64,000 nucleotides of DNA from positions 1 to 64,000 of the forward strand of contig NZ_BMEU01000020.1 of the NCBI RefSeq assembly GCF_014637085.1, given 5' to 3'. A model generated the notes under the pieces. The model was not told the origin of the DNA, ran no database searches, and saw nothing but the letters and a program-made list of their open reading frames with translations. The position numbers and the translations under genes were made by a program. Shown here in pieces: positions 27,377 to 37,488 of the stretch. The stretch is from Comamonas phosphati. Its GTDB lineage: Bacteria > Pseudomonadota > Gammaproteobacteria > Burkholderiales > Burkholderiaceae_C. Position 1 is the first letter of the stretch, and each line of letters opens with the position of its first letter.

Positions 27377-27790
27377 ATGGCTGCGATGACCGATTGCTCT
27401 TTGATGGCCCTCAAGCCCTGGCTCGAAGCCCAGCCCTTCTTTGTGCTGGGTTCGGCCAGCGGGGTGGGGGATTGCGACAGCTCCTACAGGGGGCGGCAGA
27501 CGGAAGGCGGGGCCGAGCCTTTACTGCGGGTGGAAGGCGATGCGCGGCTGGTCTTTCCCGACTATCCGGGCAACAACCTGTTCAACAGCATCGGCAACCT
27601 GCTCGAACACCCGCAGCTTTCGCTGCTGTTCGTCGATTTTGCGCAGCAGTCCACGGTGCTGCTGCAAGGTCAGGTGCAGCTGGCGGGACCCGATGCCGCA
27701 TGGCCTCGGGCCCTGCGCACCATTGCGGTGGAAGTAGCGCAGGTGCGGCGCATGCCGGTGGCGGGGCTGCCGCATCTGGTACTGGGTTGA
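27377..27790 (+). CDS. PNPOx-like flavin-nucleotide-binding protein
   Basis: 137 residues with a pyridoxamine-phosphate-oxidase-like split barrel: QPFFVLGSASG, CDSSYRGRQ, VEGDARLVFPDYPGNNLFNSIGNLLEHP and LLFVDF match the FMN-binding pattern of COG3576-type proteins. The gene downstream (27918) shows the same order (QPFCFVSV, AFGDARQFFFL, MIFVDF), so the two look like diverged paralogues. Start uncertain: ATG at 27377 or 27386, neither with a good ribosome site. Role in aldehyde metabolism unknown. Confidence 0.65.
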   Translation: MAAMTDCSLMALKPWLEAQPFFVLGSASGVGDCDSSYRGRQTEGGAEPLLRVEGDARLVFPDYPGNNLFNSIGNLLEHPQLSLLFVDFAQQSTVLLQGQVQLAGPDAAWPRALRTIAVEVAQVRRMPVAGLPHLVLG

Positions 27791-27898
27791 ACACGCCCTG
27801 TGGTGCTTGGCGCTTTCCTCCCCGCGCCCGCATTGCTACGCGTAGGGGGAAGGGGAACGCAGCCCTCGCTGCGGGGCGGCCCTGGCTTGGGGCGCCAG
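27791..27898 (+). repeat. GC-rich intergenic repeat, copy 4
   Basis: CGCCCTGTGGTGCTTGGCGC, CGTAGGGGGAAGGGGA, CGCAGCCCTCGCTGCGGGG and CGGCCCTGGCTTGGGGCGCC. The CGCAGCCC...GGCGGCCC half is close to copies 1 and 2. It separates the two PNPOx-like genes. Confidence 0.7.
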
Positions 27899-27917
27899 TT
27901 TCATGCAAGGAGCATCC

Positions 27918-28457
27918 ATGCGCATCATTCTGGAAGATCCCTACGAACGCGACATCTTCCATGGGGGTGAGCGCGAGGCGCAGCGGCGCTTTGGCGTGGA
28001 GGCCGAGGCGCGCGAGATGAAAGGCAGCATTGGCGACCAACTGAGTGCCGGCAATGCCGGCTTCATCGCCAGCCAGCCATTTTGCTTTGTCAGTGTGCGC
28101 GAAGACAGCGGTGCCATTCACACCCAGATACTGGCCTGCGTCACTACGGCGCAGGGCACTTACCCGCTGGTGGCGTTTGGCGATGCCCGGCAGTTTTTCT
28201 TTCTGCTGTCGCAGGCCGAAGGCGAACGCCTGCTGGAGCGCGCGGAGCGGGTGTGTTGCAAGGTCGGGATGATTTTTGTGGATTTTGCACGGCGTGCGCG
28301 ACTGCGGATCAATGGCCGGCTGCAGCAGGCCGGGGAGCAGGCCCTGCCGGGCTTTCAATGCCCGCCGCTGCATCACCTGATGCAAGTGCATGTGGAGCAG
28401 GTCTATGCCAACTGCCAGGCCCGCATCGTCCGTCTCCAGCAGAACCGGCCCGGCTGA
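27918..28457 (+). CDS. PNPOx-family FMN-binding split-barrel protein
   Basis: 179 residues starting MRIILEDPYERDIFHGGE. The segment GDQLSAGNAGFIASQPFCFVSVREDSG followed by PLVAFGDARQFFFLLS and GMIFVDFARRARLRINGR is the split-barrel pattern of the PNPOx-like family. The ATG at 27918 has AAGGAG 5 nt upstream; an earlier ATG at 27903 does not. Its partner protein is upstream across a GC-rich repeat. Possibly a flavin-dependent redox protein; substrate unknown. Confidence 0.7.
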   Translation: MRIILEDPYERDIFHGGEREAQRRFGVEAEAREMKGSIGDQLSAGNAGFIASQPFCFVSVREDSGAIHTQILACVTTAQGTYPLVAFGDARQFFFLLSQAEGERLLERAERVCCKVGMIFVDFARRARLRINGRLQQAGEQALPGFQCPPLHHLMQVHVEQVYANCQARIVRLQQNRPG

Positions 28458-28650
28458 CGGGTTGGTGCAGGGCGCTCATGGGGAAGATGGCGGTCTGTTT
28501 CCTGGTGGCACCGGGATATCCATGTTGCTGGGAGGCTCCCGTCTCGGGAGAATCCGGGCAGAAAAATCAGGCCTTCTGCATGGAAGGGCAGACAGATCTC
28601 GAACGGTCGGCCGCGTGCTGGATACGTCGCCACCAGTCTCTGGAGACCCT

Positions 28651-30666
<2,016 letters not shown>

Positions 30667-30702
30667 GGCCTGCCAACAGGCCGTCGCGACAGGAGGCTTT
30701 CC

Positions 30703-31227
30703 GTGCAACCGGCCCGATACGACCGTTTTTCCGTTGTCCTGCATTGGCTCATGGCCGTGCTGATCATGGGGCAGGTTGCCCTGGGCCTGTGGATGATCGG
30801 CCTGCCCAAGGACGGCAGCAGCCTGCGCGCCTCCTGGTTCAACGTGCACAAGTCATGGGGCATGGTGTTGGGCCTGCTCGTCGTGCTGCGCCTGGCCTGG
30901 GCGCTGCTGCGACCGCGCGTGGCCGCCCTGCCCCAGGCGCGCCACCTGCGGCTGGCCGCCAGCGGTGCGCACCGGTTGCTGTATGCGCTGATGCTGGCGG
31001 TGCCGCTGTCGGGTCTCTTCGGCTCGGTGTTTTCGGGCTACCCGATCCGCTTCTTCGGCATGCAGCTGCCCAAGATCGCCGGGCGCTGGGACGCCGCCAA
31101 GGAGCTGCTCAGCGGCGTGCACCAGGTGTCGGCGCTGGCCCTGGTGCTGCTCATCGCGCTGCATGTGCTGGCCTTCCTGTACCACCAGCTCGTTTTGAAG
31201 GACGCTTTGCTGCAGCGCATGCGCTGA
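30703..31227 (+). CDS. Cytochrome b561 family protein
   Basis: 174 residues, four predicted membrane helices, with His residues placed as b-heme ligands (VLHWLMA, NVHKSWGM, GVHQVSALA, ALHVLAF). It starts at a GTG 6 nt after a perfect AGGAGG, 36 bp past acoR. Such di-heme proteins carry electrons across the inner membrane to or from periplasmic partners; here a link to the quinoprotein electron chain is inferred from position. Confidence 0.85.
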   Translation: MQPARYDRFSVVLHWLMAVLIMGQVALGLWMIGLPKDGSSLRASWFNVHKSWGMVLGLLVVLRLAWALLRPRVAALPQARHLRLAASGAHRLLYALMLAVPLSGLFGSVFSGYPIRFFGMQLPKIAGRWDAAKELLSGVHQVSALALVLLIALHVLAFLYHQLVLKDALLQRMR

Positions 31228-31238
31228 GCCCGCGTCCT

Positions 31239-31255
31239 TGCTCCAGATTGACACA
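31239..31255 (+). promoter_or_regulatory. Second copy of the shared 17-bp motif
   Basis: TGCTCCAGATTGACACA, 16/17 identical to 25575-25591. It includes TTGACA, which could alternatively be a sigma-70 -35 box for the beta-propeller gene 63 bp downstream. Confidence 0.35.
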
Positions 31256-31317
31256 ACCGCTGTGACACCCGAAGCGGTGCCCGCAGCGAACCCCACGACA
31301 ACACCGGAGGCATTCCC

Positions 31318-32337
31318 ATGGCAAGCACAGCCCCAAAGCCACATCATCCACTGCATCGCAAACGCCCGCTGTCCCGGGCCTTGGTGGCGCTGGCCTGCCT
31401 GGCATCGGCCGCCGCAGTGCAGGCCGCGGGTGTAACCGACCGGGTCTATGTCTCCAATGAAAAAGATCACCGATTGCAGGTGTTCAACACCCGGGGCGAC
31501 CGCCTGGGCGAGATAGCGGTCTGCCAGCGCCCGCGCCACATGATGTTCCTGCCCGGGCACGCGCAGATCATCGTCAGCTGCGGCGACAGCGACCAGCTGG
31601 GCATCGTCGATGTGGCTGCGGGCAGGCTCGTGGCCACCGTGCCGGTGGGCGAGAGCCCGGAGATCTTCGACTTGAGCCCCGATGGCAAGACTGTCTATGT
31701 GTCGATCGAAGACGACAACGTGCTCGCTGCCTACGACATTGTCGGCAAGAGACCGCTGTTCCAGGTGCAGACCGGCAAGGAGCCCGAGGGTGTGCTGGTC
31801 ACGGCCGATGGCCAGTTCGCCTACGTCACCTCCGAGGCCGCCGACGCGGTGCACCTCATCGACCTGGGCCAGAAGAAGGTCGTGAAGACCATCAAGACCG
31901 GCAAGCGCCCGCGTCGCCTGGTGCTGCTGGCTGCTGCCAATGAGCTCTGGGTGACCAACGAGCTGGAGGCATCGGTGGCCGTGATCGACACCACCAACCA
32001 GCAGATCAAGAAGAAGATCGTGTTCACCGTACCGGGGGTGACCGCGACCGACATCACCCCCGTGGGCATGGCCATCAGCCCGGACGGCGCCAGTGTCTGG
32101 GTGGGCCTGGGCCGCGCCAACCGCGTGGCGCGCGTGAACGCAGCCGACAAGACCGTCACGCACCAGGTTCCCGTGGGCCGTCGCGCCTGGGGCTTGGCCA
32201 TGCACCCGGATGGCAAGACGCTGTACGTGGCCAACGGCCTGTCGGACGAGCTGACGCTGATCGACACGGCCGCGGCCCAGCCGCTGCGCACCGTGCCCAC
32301 GGGGCGTACGCCGTCGAGCGTGCTGGTCGAGCCATGA
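31318..32337 (+). CDS. PQQ-dependent catabolism-associated beta-propeller protein
   Basis: 339 residues with a signal peptide (about 1-36) followed by repeated YVTN-type beta-propeller blades (DRVYVSNEKDHRLQVFN, TVYVSIEDDNVLAAYD, FAYVTSEAADAVHLID, TLYVANGLSDELTLID). This family accompanies PQQ alcohol dehydrogenases and is periplasmic. GGAGG lies 7 nt before the ATG. First gene of a relay operon with the binding protein, SoxYZ-like carrier and metallo-hydrolase that follow. Molecular role in the family is not established. Confidence 0.88.
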   Translation: MASTAPKPHHPLHRKRPLSRALVALACLASAAAVQAAGVTDRVYVSNEKDHRLQVFNTRGDRLGEIAVCQRPRHMMFLPGHAQIIVSCGDSDQLGIVDVAAGRLVATVPVGESPEIFDLSPDGKTVYVSIEDDNVLAAYDIVGKRPLFQVQTGKEPEGVLVTADGQFAYVTSEAADAVHLIDLGQKKVVKTIKTGKRPRRLVLLAAANELWVTNELEASVAVIDTTNQQIKKKIVFTVPGVTATDITPVGMAISPDGASVWVGLGRANRVARVNAADKTVTHQVPVGRRAWGLAMHPDGKTLYVANGLSDELTLIDTAAAQPLRTVPTGRTPSSVLVEP

Positions 32338-32339
32338 AA

Positions 32340-32415
32340 AATATGCTCCCACGCTCCCCACTGCGTGTGGCCGCTGCCCCCGAGGGGGCCGCTTTTCATC
32401 TTGGGGCGGCCCGGC
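32340..32415 (+). repeat. GC-rich intergenic repeat, copy 5 (short form)
   Basis: GCTCCCACGCTCCCC, GGCCGCTGCCCCCGAGGGGGCC and CTTGGGGCGGCCCGGCG. It lies in the 79-bp gap inside the propeller/binding-protein operon and can form a GCCCCC/GGGGGC hairpin. Confidence 0.5.
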
Positions 32416-32416
32416 G

Positions 32417-33604
32417 ATGAAAAAATCTCTACGGCTTTTGACTGCCTGCACCGTGCTGGCCTCCTGTCTGCCGCTGCAGGCCGCTGCCTCGCGCAAGGTG
32501 ACGCTGGCCGTGATCTCCGTGGCCGACGACGCGCGCTATGCCAAGCGGCGCCTGGAGCTGGCCTACCCCGGCCAGCCCCAGGGCCGGGCCTTGCAAGGCG
32601 TGGAGCTGGCCGTGCAGGACACGGCGCTGGAGTTGCAGGACGCAGGCGTGGAACTGAGCGTGCGCGACCTGGTGCTGCCCAGTGCCGCCGACCTGCCCCG
32701 GGCGCTGCAGGAGCTCAAGGCAGAGCAGGTCGCACATATCGTGGCCGACCTGCCCGCAGAACCGCTGCGTGCGCTGGTGCGCGGCGGCCCTGACGTCCTT
32801 GGCGACATGGTGGTCTTCAATACAGGACTGCCCGACGACAGCCTGCGTGGTGAGGGCTGTGCCCCGTACTTGCTGCACACCGCCCCCAGCCAGCAGATGG
32901 AGGCCGACGCCCTGGCCCAGTTCCTGGCCGCGCGCCAATGGCGCAAGCTGCTGGTGCTGCAGGGCACGCAGCCGGACGACGCGCCGCTGGCTGCGGCCTG
33001 GGCGCGGGCGCTCAAGCGCCATGGCCTGGAGGCCGTGCAGTCCAAGACCTTCAAGCTCGGCGGCGAGGCGCACGAGCGCGACCTGTCCAACGTGCGCAAG
33101 CTCAGCAGCGAACCCGGCTATGACGTGGTGGCCGTGCTCGACAGCGACGGCGAATTCGCACGTGGCGTGCCCTATGCCACGCAATGGCCGCGCCCCGTGG
33201 TCGGCACGGCCGGCCTGGTGGCGCAGGCCTGGCATCCGCAGTGGCAGCGCTATGGCGGGTCTCAGCTCAACCGGCGCTTCGCCAAGCTCGCGCAGCGCCC
33301 CATGCAGGGGCCGGACTGGGCCGCCTGGATGGCGGGCAAGGCCGTGGTCGCGGCGCTGGTGGACGCGCCCCAGTCCAGCGTGGCGCAGCAGTTGCAGAGA
33401 CTGCGCAGCGGCGCGGTGGCGCTCGATGGTTTCAAGGGCCAGCGCCTGACCTTCCGCCCCTGGGACGGGCAACTGCGCCAGCCCGTCCTGCTGTCCCACG
33501 GTGACGCAGTGGCAGCCATGGCCCCGCTGGGCGAATGGCTGCGCGCGAGCGAGGCGCTGGATACCCTGGGGACGGATGCGGCTCATAGCACCTGCAAGCC
33601 ATGA
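32417..33604 (+). CDS. PQQ-system ABC-type substrate-binding protein
   Basis: 395 residues with a signal peptide (about 1-24) and a periplasmic-binding-protein type 1 fold related to branched-chain amino-acid binding proteins. Motifs LAVISVADDARYAKRRLE, LQGVELAVQDT and GEGCAPYLLHTAPSQQMEADAL are those of the binding protein tied to PQQ alcohol dehydrogenase systems. No ABC ATPase or permease is encoded nearby, so it may act as a carrier or sensor. Followed by the SoxYZ-like gene 58 bp on. Confidence 0.85.
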   Translation: MKKSLRLLTACTVLASCLPLQAAASRKVTLAVISVADDARYAKRRLELAYPGQPQGRALQGVELAVQDTALELQDAGVELSVRDLVLPSAADLPRALQELKAEQVAHIVADLPAEPLRALVRGGPDVLGDMVVFNTGLPDDSLRGEGCAPYLLHTAPSQQMEADALAQFLAARQWRKLLVLQGTQPDDAPLAAAWARALKRHGLEAVQSKTFKLGGEAHERDLSNVRKLSSEPGYDVVAVLDSDGEFARGVPYATQWPRPVVGTAGLVAQAWHPQWQRYGGSQLNRRFAKLAQRPMQGPDWAAWMAGKAVVAALVDAPQSSVAQQLQRLRSGAVALDGFKGQRLTFRPWDGQLRQPVLLSHGDAVAAMAPLGEWLRASEALDTLGTDAAHSTCKP

Positions 33605-33662
33605 CACGTCCCTAACGTTTATGCAGTAGACGTTTATAGCTATGAAAATGAGGCAATCGACC

Positions 33663-34454
33663 ATGCTGAAGCGACGCAAGGTACTGCTGGCAGGTTTGTG
33701 GGCCACGGCGCTGCAGCCTTCATGGGCCACGCAAGACCCCACGGGGGGCGATCCCCTGGGCTCCATGCAATGGCCCGATTTGCGCAAGAAATACGCGGGC
33801 AACGCGCCGCTGCAGTTCAGCGACCAGGTGCTCGTGCGCGCCCCCGCCTTTGCCGACGACGCGCTCAACGTCCCGTTGCAGATCGACGCCCGCGCGCTGC
33901 AGGCGCAGGGCGGCGGCATTGCCAGAATGATCGTCATTGCCGACCGCAACCCCATTCGTGAAGTGTTGACGTTCGAGCCGCTGCGGGCCCTGCCGCTGCT
34001 GGCGTTTCGCATCCGGCTGGAGCAGGCCTCTCCCATCCGCTGCCTGGTGCAGACGCAGGGCGGTCAATGGCATGTAGGCGGGGTCGTGGTGCAGGCCGCA
34101 GGCGGCGGCTGCACGGTGCCTGGCGTGACGCGCGCCGATGGCTCCTGGAGCCAGACGCTCAACCAGGTGCAGGCGCGCTTTTTCACCAACCTCGCCGACG
34201 CCAGCCGCCGTCTGCGCCTGCAGGTCATGCATCCCATGGACACTGGCCTCGTCGCGGGCATCCCGGCCTTCTACATTGAACAGTTGGAGCTGCGCGATGC
34301 CGGCGACCAACCCTGGTGGCGGCTGGCGCTGCACGAGCCGGTGTCGGAGAACCCGCTCATTACCCTGGAGATGCCCACGCAGGGCCCGCGTGAATTCCGC
34401 CTGCTGGGCCAGGACAACAACGGCAACCGTATCGATGCCGGGGTGCGCGCATGA
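33663..34454 (+). CDS. Quinoprotein-associated SoxYZ-like fused carrier
   Basis: 263 residues: signal peptide about 1-22, SoxY-like domain about 40-150 ending in GGGCTVPG with Cys150, then a SoxZ-like domain to the end. In SoxYZ the equivalent Cys on a Gly-rich arm carries sulfur intermediates; here SoxY and SoxZ are one chain and the arm is internal. The family is known only by association with quinoprotein dehydrogenases. Start chosen at MLKRRKVLL (33663), with GAGG about 9 nt upstream; an ATG at 33642 is the alternative. Overlaps the next gene by 4 nt. Confidence 0.82.
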   Translation: MLKRRKVLLAGLWATALQPSWATQDPTGGDPLGSMQWPDLRKKYAGNAPLQFSDQVLVRAPAFADDALNVPLQIDARALQAQGGGIARMIVIADRNPIREVLTFEPLRALPLLAFRIRLEQASPIRCLVQTQGGQWHVGGVVVQAAGGGCTVPGVTRADGSWSQTLNQVQARFFTNLADASRRLRLQVMHPMDTGLVAGIPAFYIEQLELRDAGDQPWWRLALHEPVSENPLITLEMPTQGPREFRLLGQDNNGNRIDAGVRA

Positions 34455-35425
34455 AAGCCCTGAGCACCGCCCTGCTGGCGCTCGCCTGCACCTGCACCGC
34501 CCTGGCCCAGGCAACGCACCCCGACCCAGGGCTGCGACCTGACAAGGCCACGCGAGACTACCGCCTGCAGCCGCGCCAGATCGCCGCCGGCACCTGGGTC
34601 ATCGAGGGGGCGGTGGCCGACTTCCTGCCCACCAACGGCTGCAACATCATCAACACCGCCTTCATCGCCACGGGCGAGGGCGTCGTCGTCATCAACACCG
34701 GGCCCTCGCGCCTGTATGGCGAGCAGCAGCGCCGGGCCATTGCGGCCGTCACGCCGCAGCCCGTGCGCATGGTGCTCAACCTGAACCTGCACCCTGACTA
34801 TTTCTTCGGCAACCAGGCCTGGGCCGACGTGCCAACCCAGGCGCTGGCGGGCAGCATCGCCGGCATGCGCGTCGAGGGCGCTGGCTACGCCGACAATCTG
34901 TACCGCCTGTGCGGCGACTGGATGCCGGGCACCGAGCCGACGCCCGCGCGCGAGGCGCTAGAGCCACGGGCTTTCACGATGGGCACGCACCGCCTGGAGC
35001 TGCGCCGCCTGCAGGGCCACACGCAGGACGATCTGGTGCTGCTCGACACCACCACCGGCGTGCTGTTTGCCGGCGGCCTGGTGTTTACCGAGCGCGTGCC
35101 CACCACGCCGCATGCCCAGCCCGAACCGTGGCTGCAGAGCCTGGCGGACCTGGAGCGCTGGCACCAGCAGGGCCAGTTCAGGCTGCTGGTGCCCAGCCAC
35201 GGCCCCGTGGACAAGGGCGTGCAGGGCATCGCCCAGACACGTGACTGGCTGCAATGGCTCACGGCCCTGCTGCAGGACAGTGCCCGGAGGGGAGTGGACT
35301 TGAGCGAGCTTCTGCGTGCACCCGTGCCCGGCCGATTCGCGGGCTGGGCGGCGCAGCCCGCCGAATTGCAGCGCAGCCTGGTGCAGTGGTATCCCGCTTA
35401 TGAGCGGCGGGCGCTGAAGCAGTGA
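34451..35425 (+). CDS. Quinoprotein relay zinc metallo-hydrolase (MBL fold, SoxH-like)
   Basis: 324 residues with a signal peptide (about 1-19) and a metallo-beta-lactamase fold. The canonical HxHxDH is degenerate: the segment reads NLNLHPDYFFGN, retaining one His and the Asp. GHTQDDLVLL and VPSHGPVD supply the later ligands. It matches the SoxH-related protein of quinoprotein clusters. ATGA overlap with the SoxYZ-like gene implies translational coupling. Substrate unknown; loss of ligands may mean altered or absent metal chemistry. Confidence 0.82.
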   Translation: MKALSTALLALACTCTALAQATHPDPGLRPDKATRDYRLQPRQIAAGTWVIEGAVADFLPTNGCNIINTAFIATGEGVVVINTGPSRLYGEQQRRAIAAVTPQPVRMVLNLNLHPDYFFGNQAWADVPTQALAGSIAGMRVEGAGYADNLYRLCGDWMPGTEPTPAREALEPRAFTMGTHRLELRRLQGHTQDDLVLLDTTTGVLFAGGLVFTERVPTTPHAQPEPWLQSLADLERWHQQGQFRLLVPSHGPVDKGVQGIAQTRDWLQWLTALLQDSARRGVDLSELLRAPVPGRFAGWAAQPAELQRSLVQWYPAYERRALKQ

Positions 35426-35537
35426 ACAGGCATGGAGCACGTGGTGTCCCGGAGCGATGTGTTGCCTTTTGGAGCATTCCGTGCAGCCGGGCCTGGCCCG
35501 TGAGACGGAACAGCCTCTGCAAATTGTCCTAGGTGCA

Positions 35538-35553
35538 TGGCATGGGTTTTGCG
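35538..35553 (+). promoter_or_regulatory. Sigma-54 promoter of the PQQ alcohol dehydrogenase
   Basis: TGGCATG-GGTT-TTGCG: -24 GG and -12 GC are 10 bp apart, with one deviation from consensus TGGCACG. Predicted start near 35563, 92 nt before the ATG. Confidence 0.7.
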
Positions 35554-35654
35554 TAGTTGTTTGTTGCCAAGAGTTTCGCGCCTAGCGGGGCGGTTGCGCA
35601 GAGTCTGGGCATGGTGCCCGGGCATGGCTTTTCTCACAACGCAGGAGACAGACG

Positions 35655-37373
35655 ATGAAACGCACACTATTGAGTTTGCTGGTGATGCTCGCCGCCAGCC
35701 AGGCCGGCGCGGTGGTGACCGACAAAATGATCCACGACGACGCGAATACACCCGACGACGTGCTGAGCTGGGGCATAGGGACGCAAGGGCAGCGCTTCTC
35801 GTCGCTGACCGGCATCAATGAGGGCAACGTCAAGCGGCTGGCGCCAGTCTGGGCCATGTCCTTCGGCGGCGAGAAGCAGCGCGGCCAGGAAAGCCAGCCG
35901 CTGGTGCACAACGGCAAGATGTTCGTCACCGCCTCGTACTCGCGCATCTTCGCGCTCGATTCCAAGACCGGCAAGAAACTCTGGAAGTACGAGCATCGCC
36001 TGCCCGAGGGCATCATGCCCTGCTGCGACGTAGTCAACCGTGGCGCCGCGCTGTACGACAACCTGGTGATCTTCGGCACGCTCGATGCGCAGCTGGTGGC
36101 GCTGAACCAGGACACGGGCAAGGTAGTGTGGCGCGAGAAGATCGACGACTACCAGGCCGGCTACAGCTACACGGCCGCGCCGCTGGTGGTCGACGGCATG
36201 GTGATCACCGGCAACTCGGGCGGCGAGTTCGGCGTGGTCGGCCGCGTCGATGCGCGCGATGCCAAGACGGGCAAGTTGCTGTGGACGCGTCCCACCGTCG
36301 AAGGCCATATGGGTTACAAGGACGGCAAGGAAAACGGCATCACCGGCACGCTCAATGCCACCTGGCCGGGAGAGACCTGGAAGACCGGCGGCGCCTCCAC
36401 CTGGCTGGGCGGCAGCTATGATCCCAAGACCGGTTTGGCCTATATCGGCACCAGCAACCCTGGCCCTTGGAACAGCCATGTGCGCAAGGGCGACAACCTG
36501 TACTCCGCCTCCACCCTGGCGCTGGACGTGAAAACCGGCAAGATTGTCTGGCACTACCAATCCACGCCCAACGACGGCTGGGACTTCGACGGCGTGAACG
36601 AGTTCATCACCTTCGACATGGACGGCAAGCGCGTGGGTGCCAAGGCTGATCGGAATGGCTTTTTCTACGTGATGGATGCAGCCAATGGCAAGCTGCTCAA
36701 CGCCTTCCCCTTCGTGAAGAAGATCACCTGGGCCACGGGGATCGACCTGAAGACGGGTCGCCCCAACTTCGTGGCCGAGAATCGCCCTGGCGACCCCACG
36801 GCTGCCGACGGCGACGGTAAAAAGGGTAAGTCGGTTTTTGCCGCCCCCGGCTTCCTGGGCGGCAAGAACCAGATGCCCATGGCTTACAGCCCCAAGACCG
36901 GCCTGTTCTACGTGCCCACCAACGAATGGGGCATGGAGATCTGGAACGAACCCATCACCTACAAAAAGGGCGCGGCCTACCTGGGCGCGGGCTTCACGAT
37001 CAAGCCGCTGTTCGATGACCACATCGGCTCGCTGCGCGCCATCGATCCCAAGACCGGCAAAGTGGCCTGGGAGGTGAAGAACGAGGCCCCTCTGTGGGGT
37101 GGCGTGTTGGTCGCCGGCGACCTGGTGTTCTGGGGTACGCCCGAAGGTTACCTCAAGGCCGCCGACGCCAAGAGCGGCAAGGTGGTCTGGGAGTTCCAGA
37201 CCGGCTCGGGCGTCGTGGCTCCGCCCATCACCTGGACGCAGGACGGCGAGCAGTACCTGAGCGTGGTCTCGGGCTGGGGCGGTGCCGTACCGCTGTGGGG
37301 CGGCGAGGTGGCCAAGAAGGTCAACTTCCTGGAGCAGGGGGGCTCAGTCTGGACCTTCAAGATCATGAAGTGA
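35655..37373 (+). CDS. PQQ-dependent alcohol dehydrogenase, lanthanide-type signature
   Basis: 572 residues, signal peptide about 1-19, eight-bladed quinoprotein propeller without a C-terminal heme domain (type I, ExaA/PedE/PedH/XoxF group). The vicinal disulfide is C123-C124 (MPCCDVV). The catalytic Asp is D310 in [10 protein letters not shown]; the Asp two residues on (D312) is the residue that marks lanthanide-dependent enzymes, where calcium enzymes have Ala or Ser. It oxidises primary alcohols in the periplasm, passing electrons to a cytochrome c (PedF here). It has its own sigma-54 promoter. Alcohol range cannot be read from sequence. Confidence 0.9.
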   Translation: MKRTLLSLLVMLAASQAGAVVTDKMIHDDANTPDDVLSWGIGTQGQRFSSLTGINEGNVKRLAPVWAMSFGGEKQRGQESQPLVHNGKMFVTASYSRIFALDSKTGKKLWKYEHRLPEGIMPCCDVVNRGAALYDNLVIFGTLDAQLVALNQDTGKVVWREKIDDYQAGYSYTAAPLVVDGMVITGNSGGEFGVVGRVDARDAKTGKLLWTRPTVEGHMGYKDGKENGITGTLNATWPGETWKTGGASTWLGGSYDPKTGLAYIGTSNPGPWNSHVRKGDNLYSASTLALDVKTGKIVWHYQSTPNDGWDFDGVNEFITFDMDGKRVGAKADRNGFFYVMDAANGKLLNAFPFVKKITWATGIDLKTGRPNFVAENRPGDPTAADGDGKKGKSVFAAPGFLGGKNQMPMAYSPKTGLFYVPTNEWGMEIWNEPITYKKGAAYLGAGFTIKPLFDDHIGSLRAIDPKTGKVAWEVKNEAPLWGGVLVAGDLVFWGTPEGYLKAADAKSGKVVWEFQTGSGVVAPPITWTQDGEQYLSVVSGWGGAVPLWGGEVAKKVNFLEQGGSVWTFKIMK

Positions 37374-37488
37374 TGGTTCTTTGATATCGCTGGCGGCACG
37401 CTCCAGGCCGTGGGGCCGGGCGTGCCCGCCGACGCATTTTTGTCACCAGCCGCACTCCCCCGCAGTGCTGCGCAACGACAACACTTCC

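Noticed and set aside
31133-31150. TGGCCCT-GGTG-CTGC inside cytochrome b561 as a sigma-54 promoter
   Set aside because: Within a Leu/Ala coding stretch, the -12 element is CTGC, and no gene starts at the right distance.
37407-37427. CGGCACG-CTCC-AGGC as a sigma-54 promoter for the TonB receptor
   Set aside because: Spacing fits, but the -12 half (AGGC) and the first -24 base deviate; co-transcription with the dehydrogenase is simpler.
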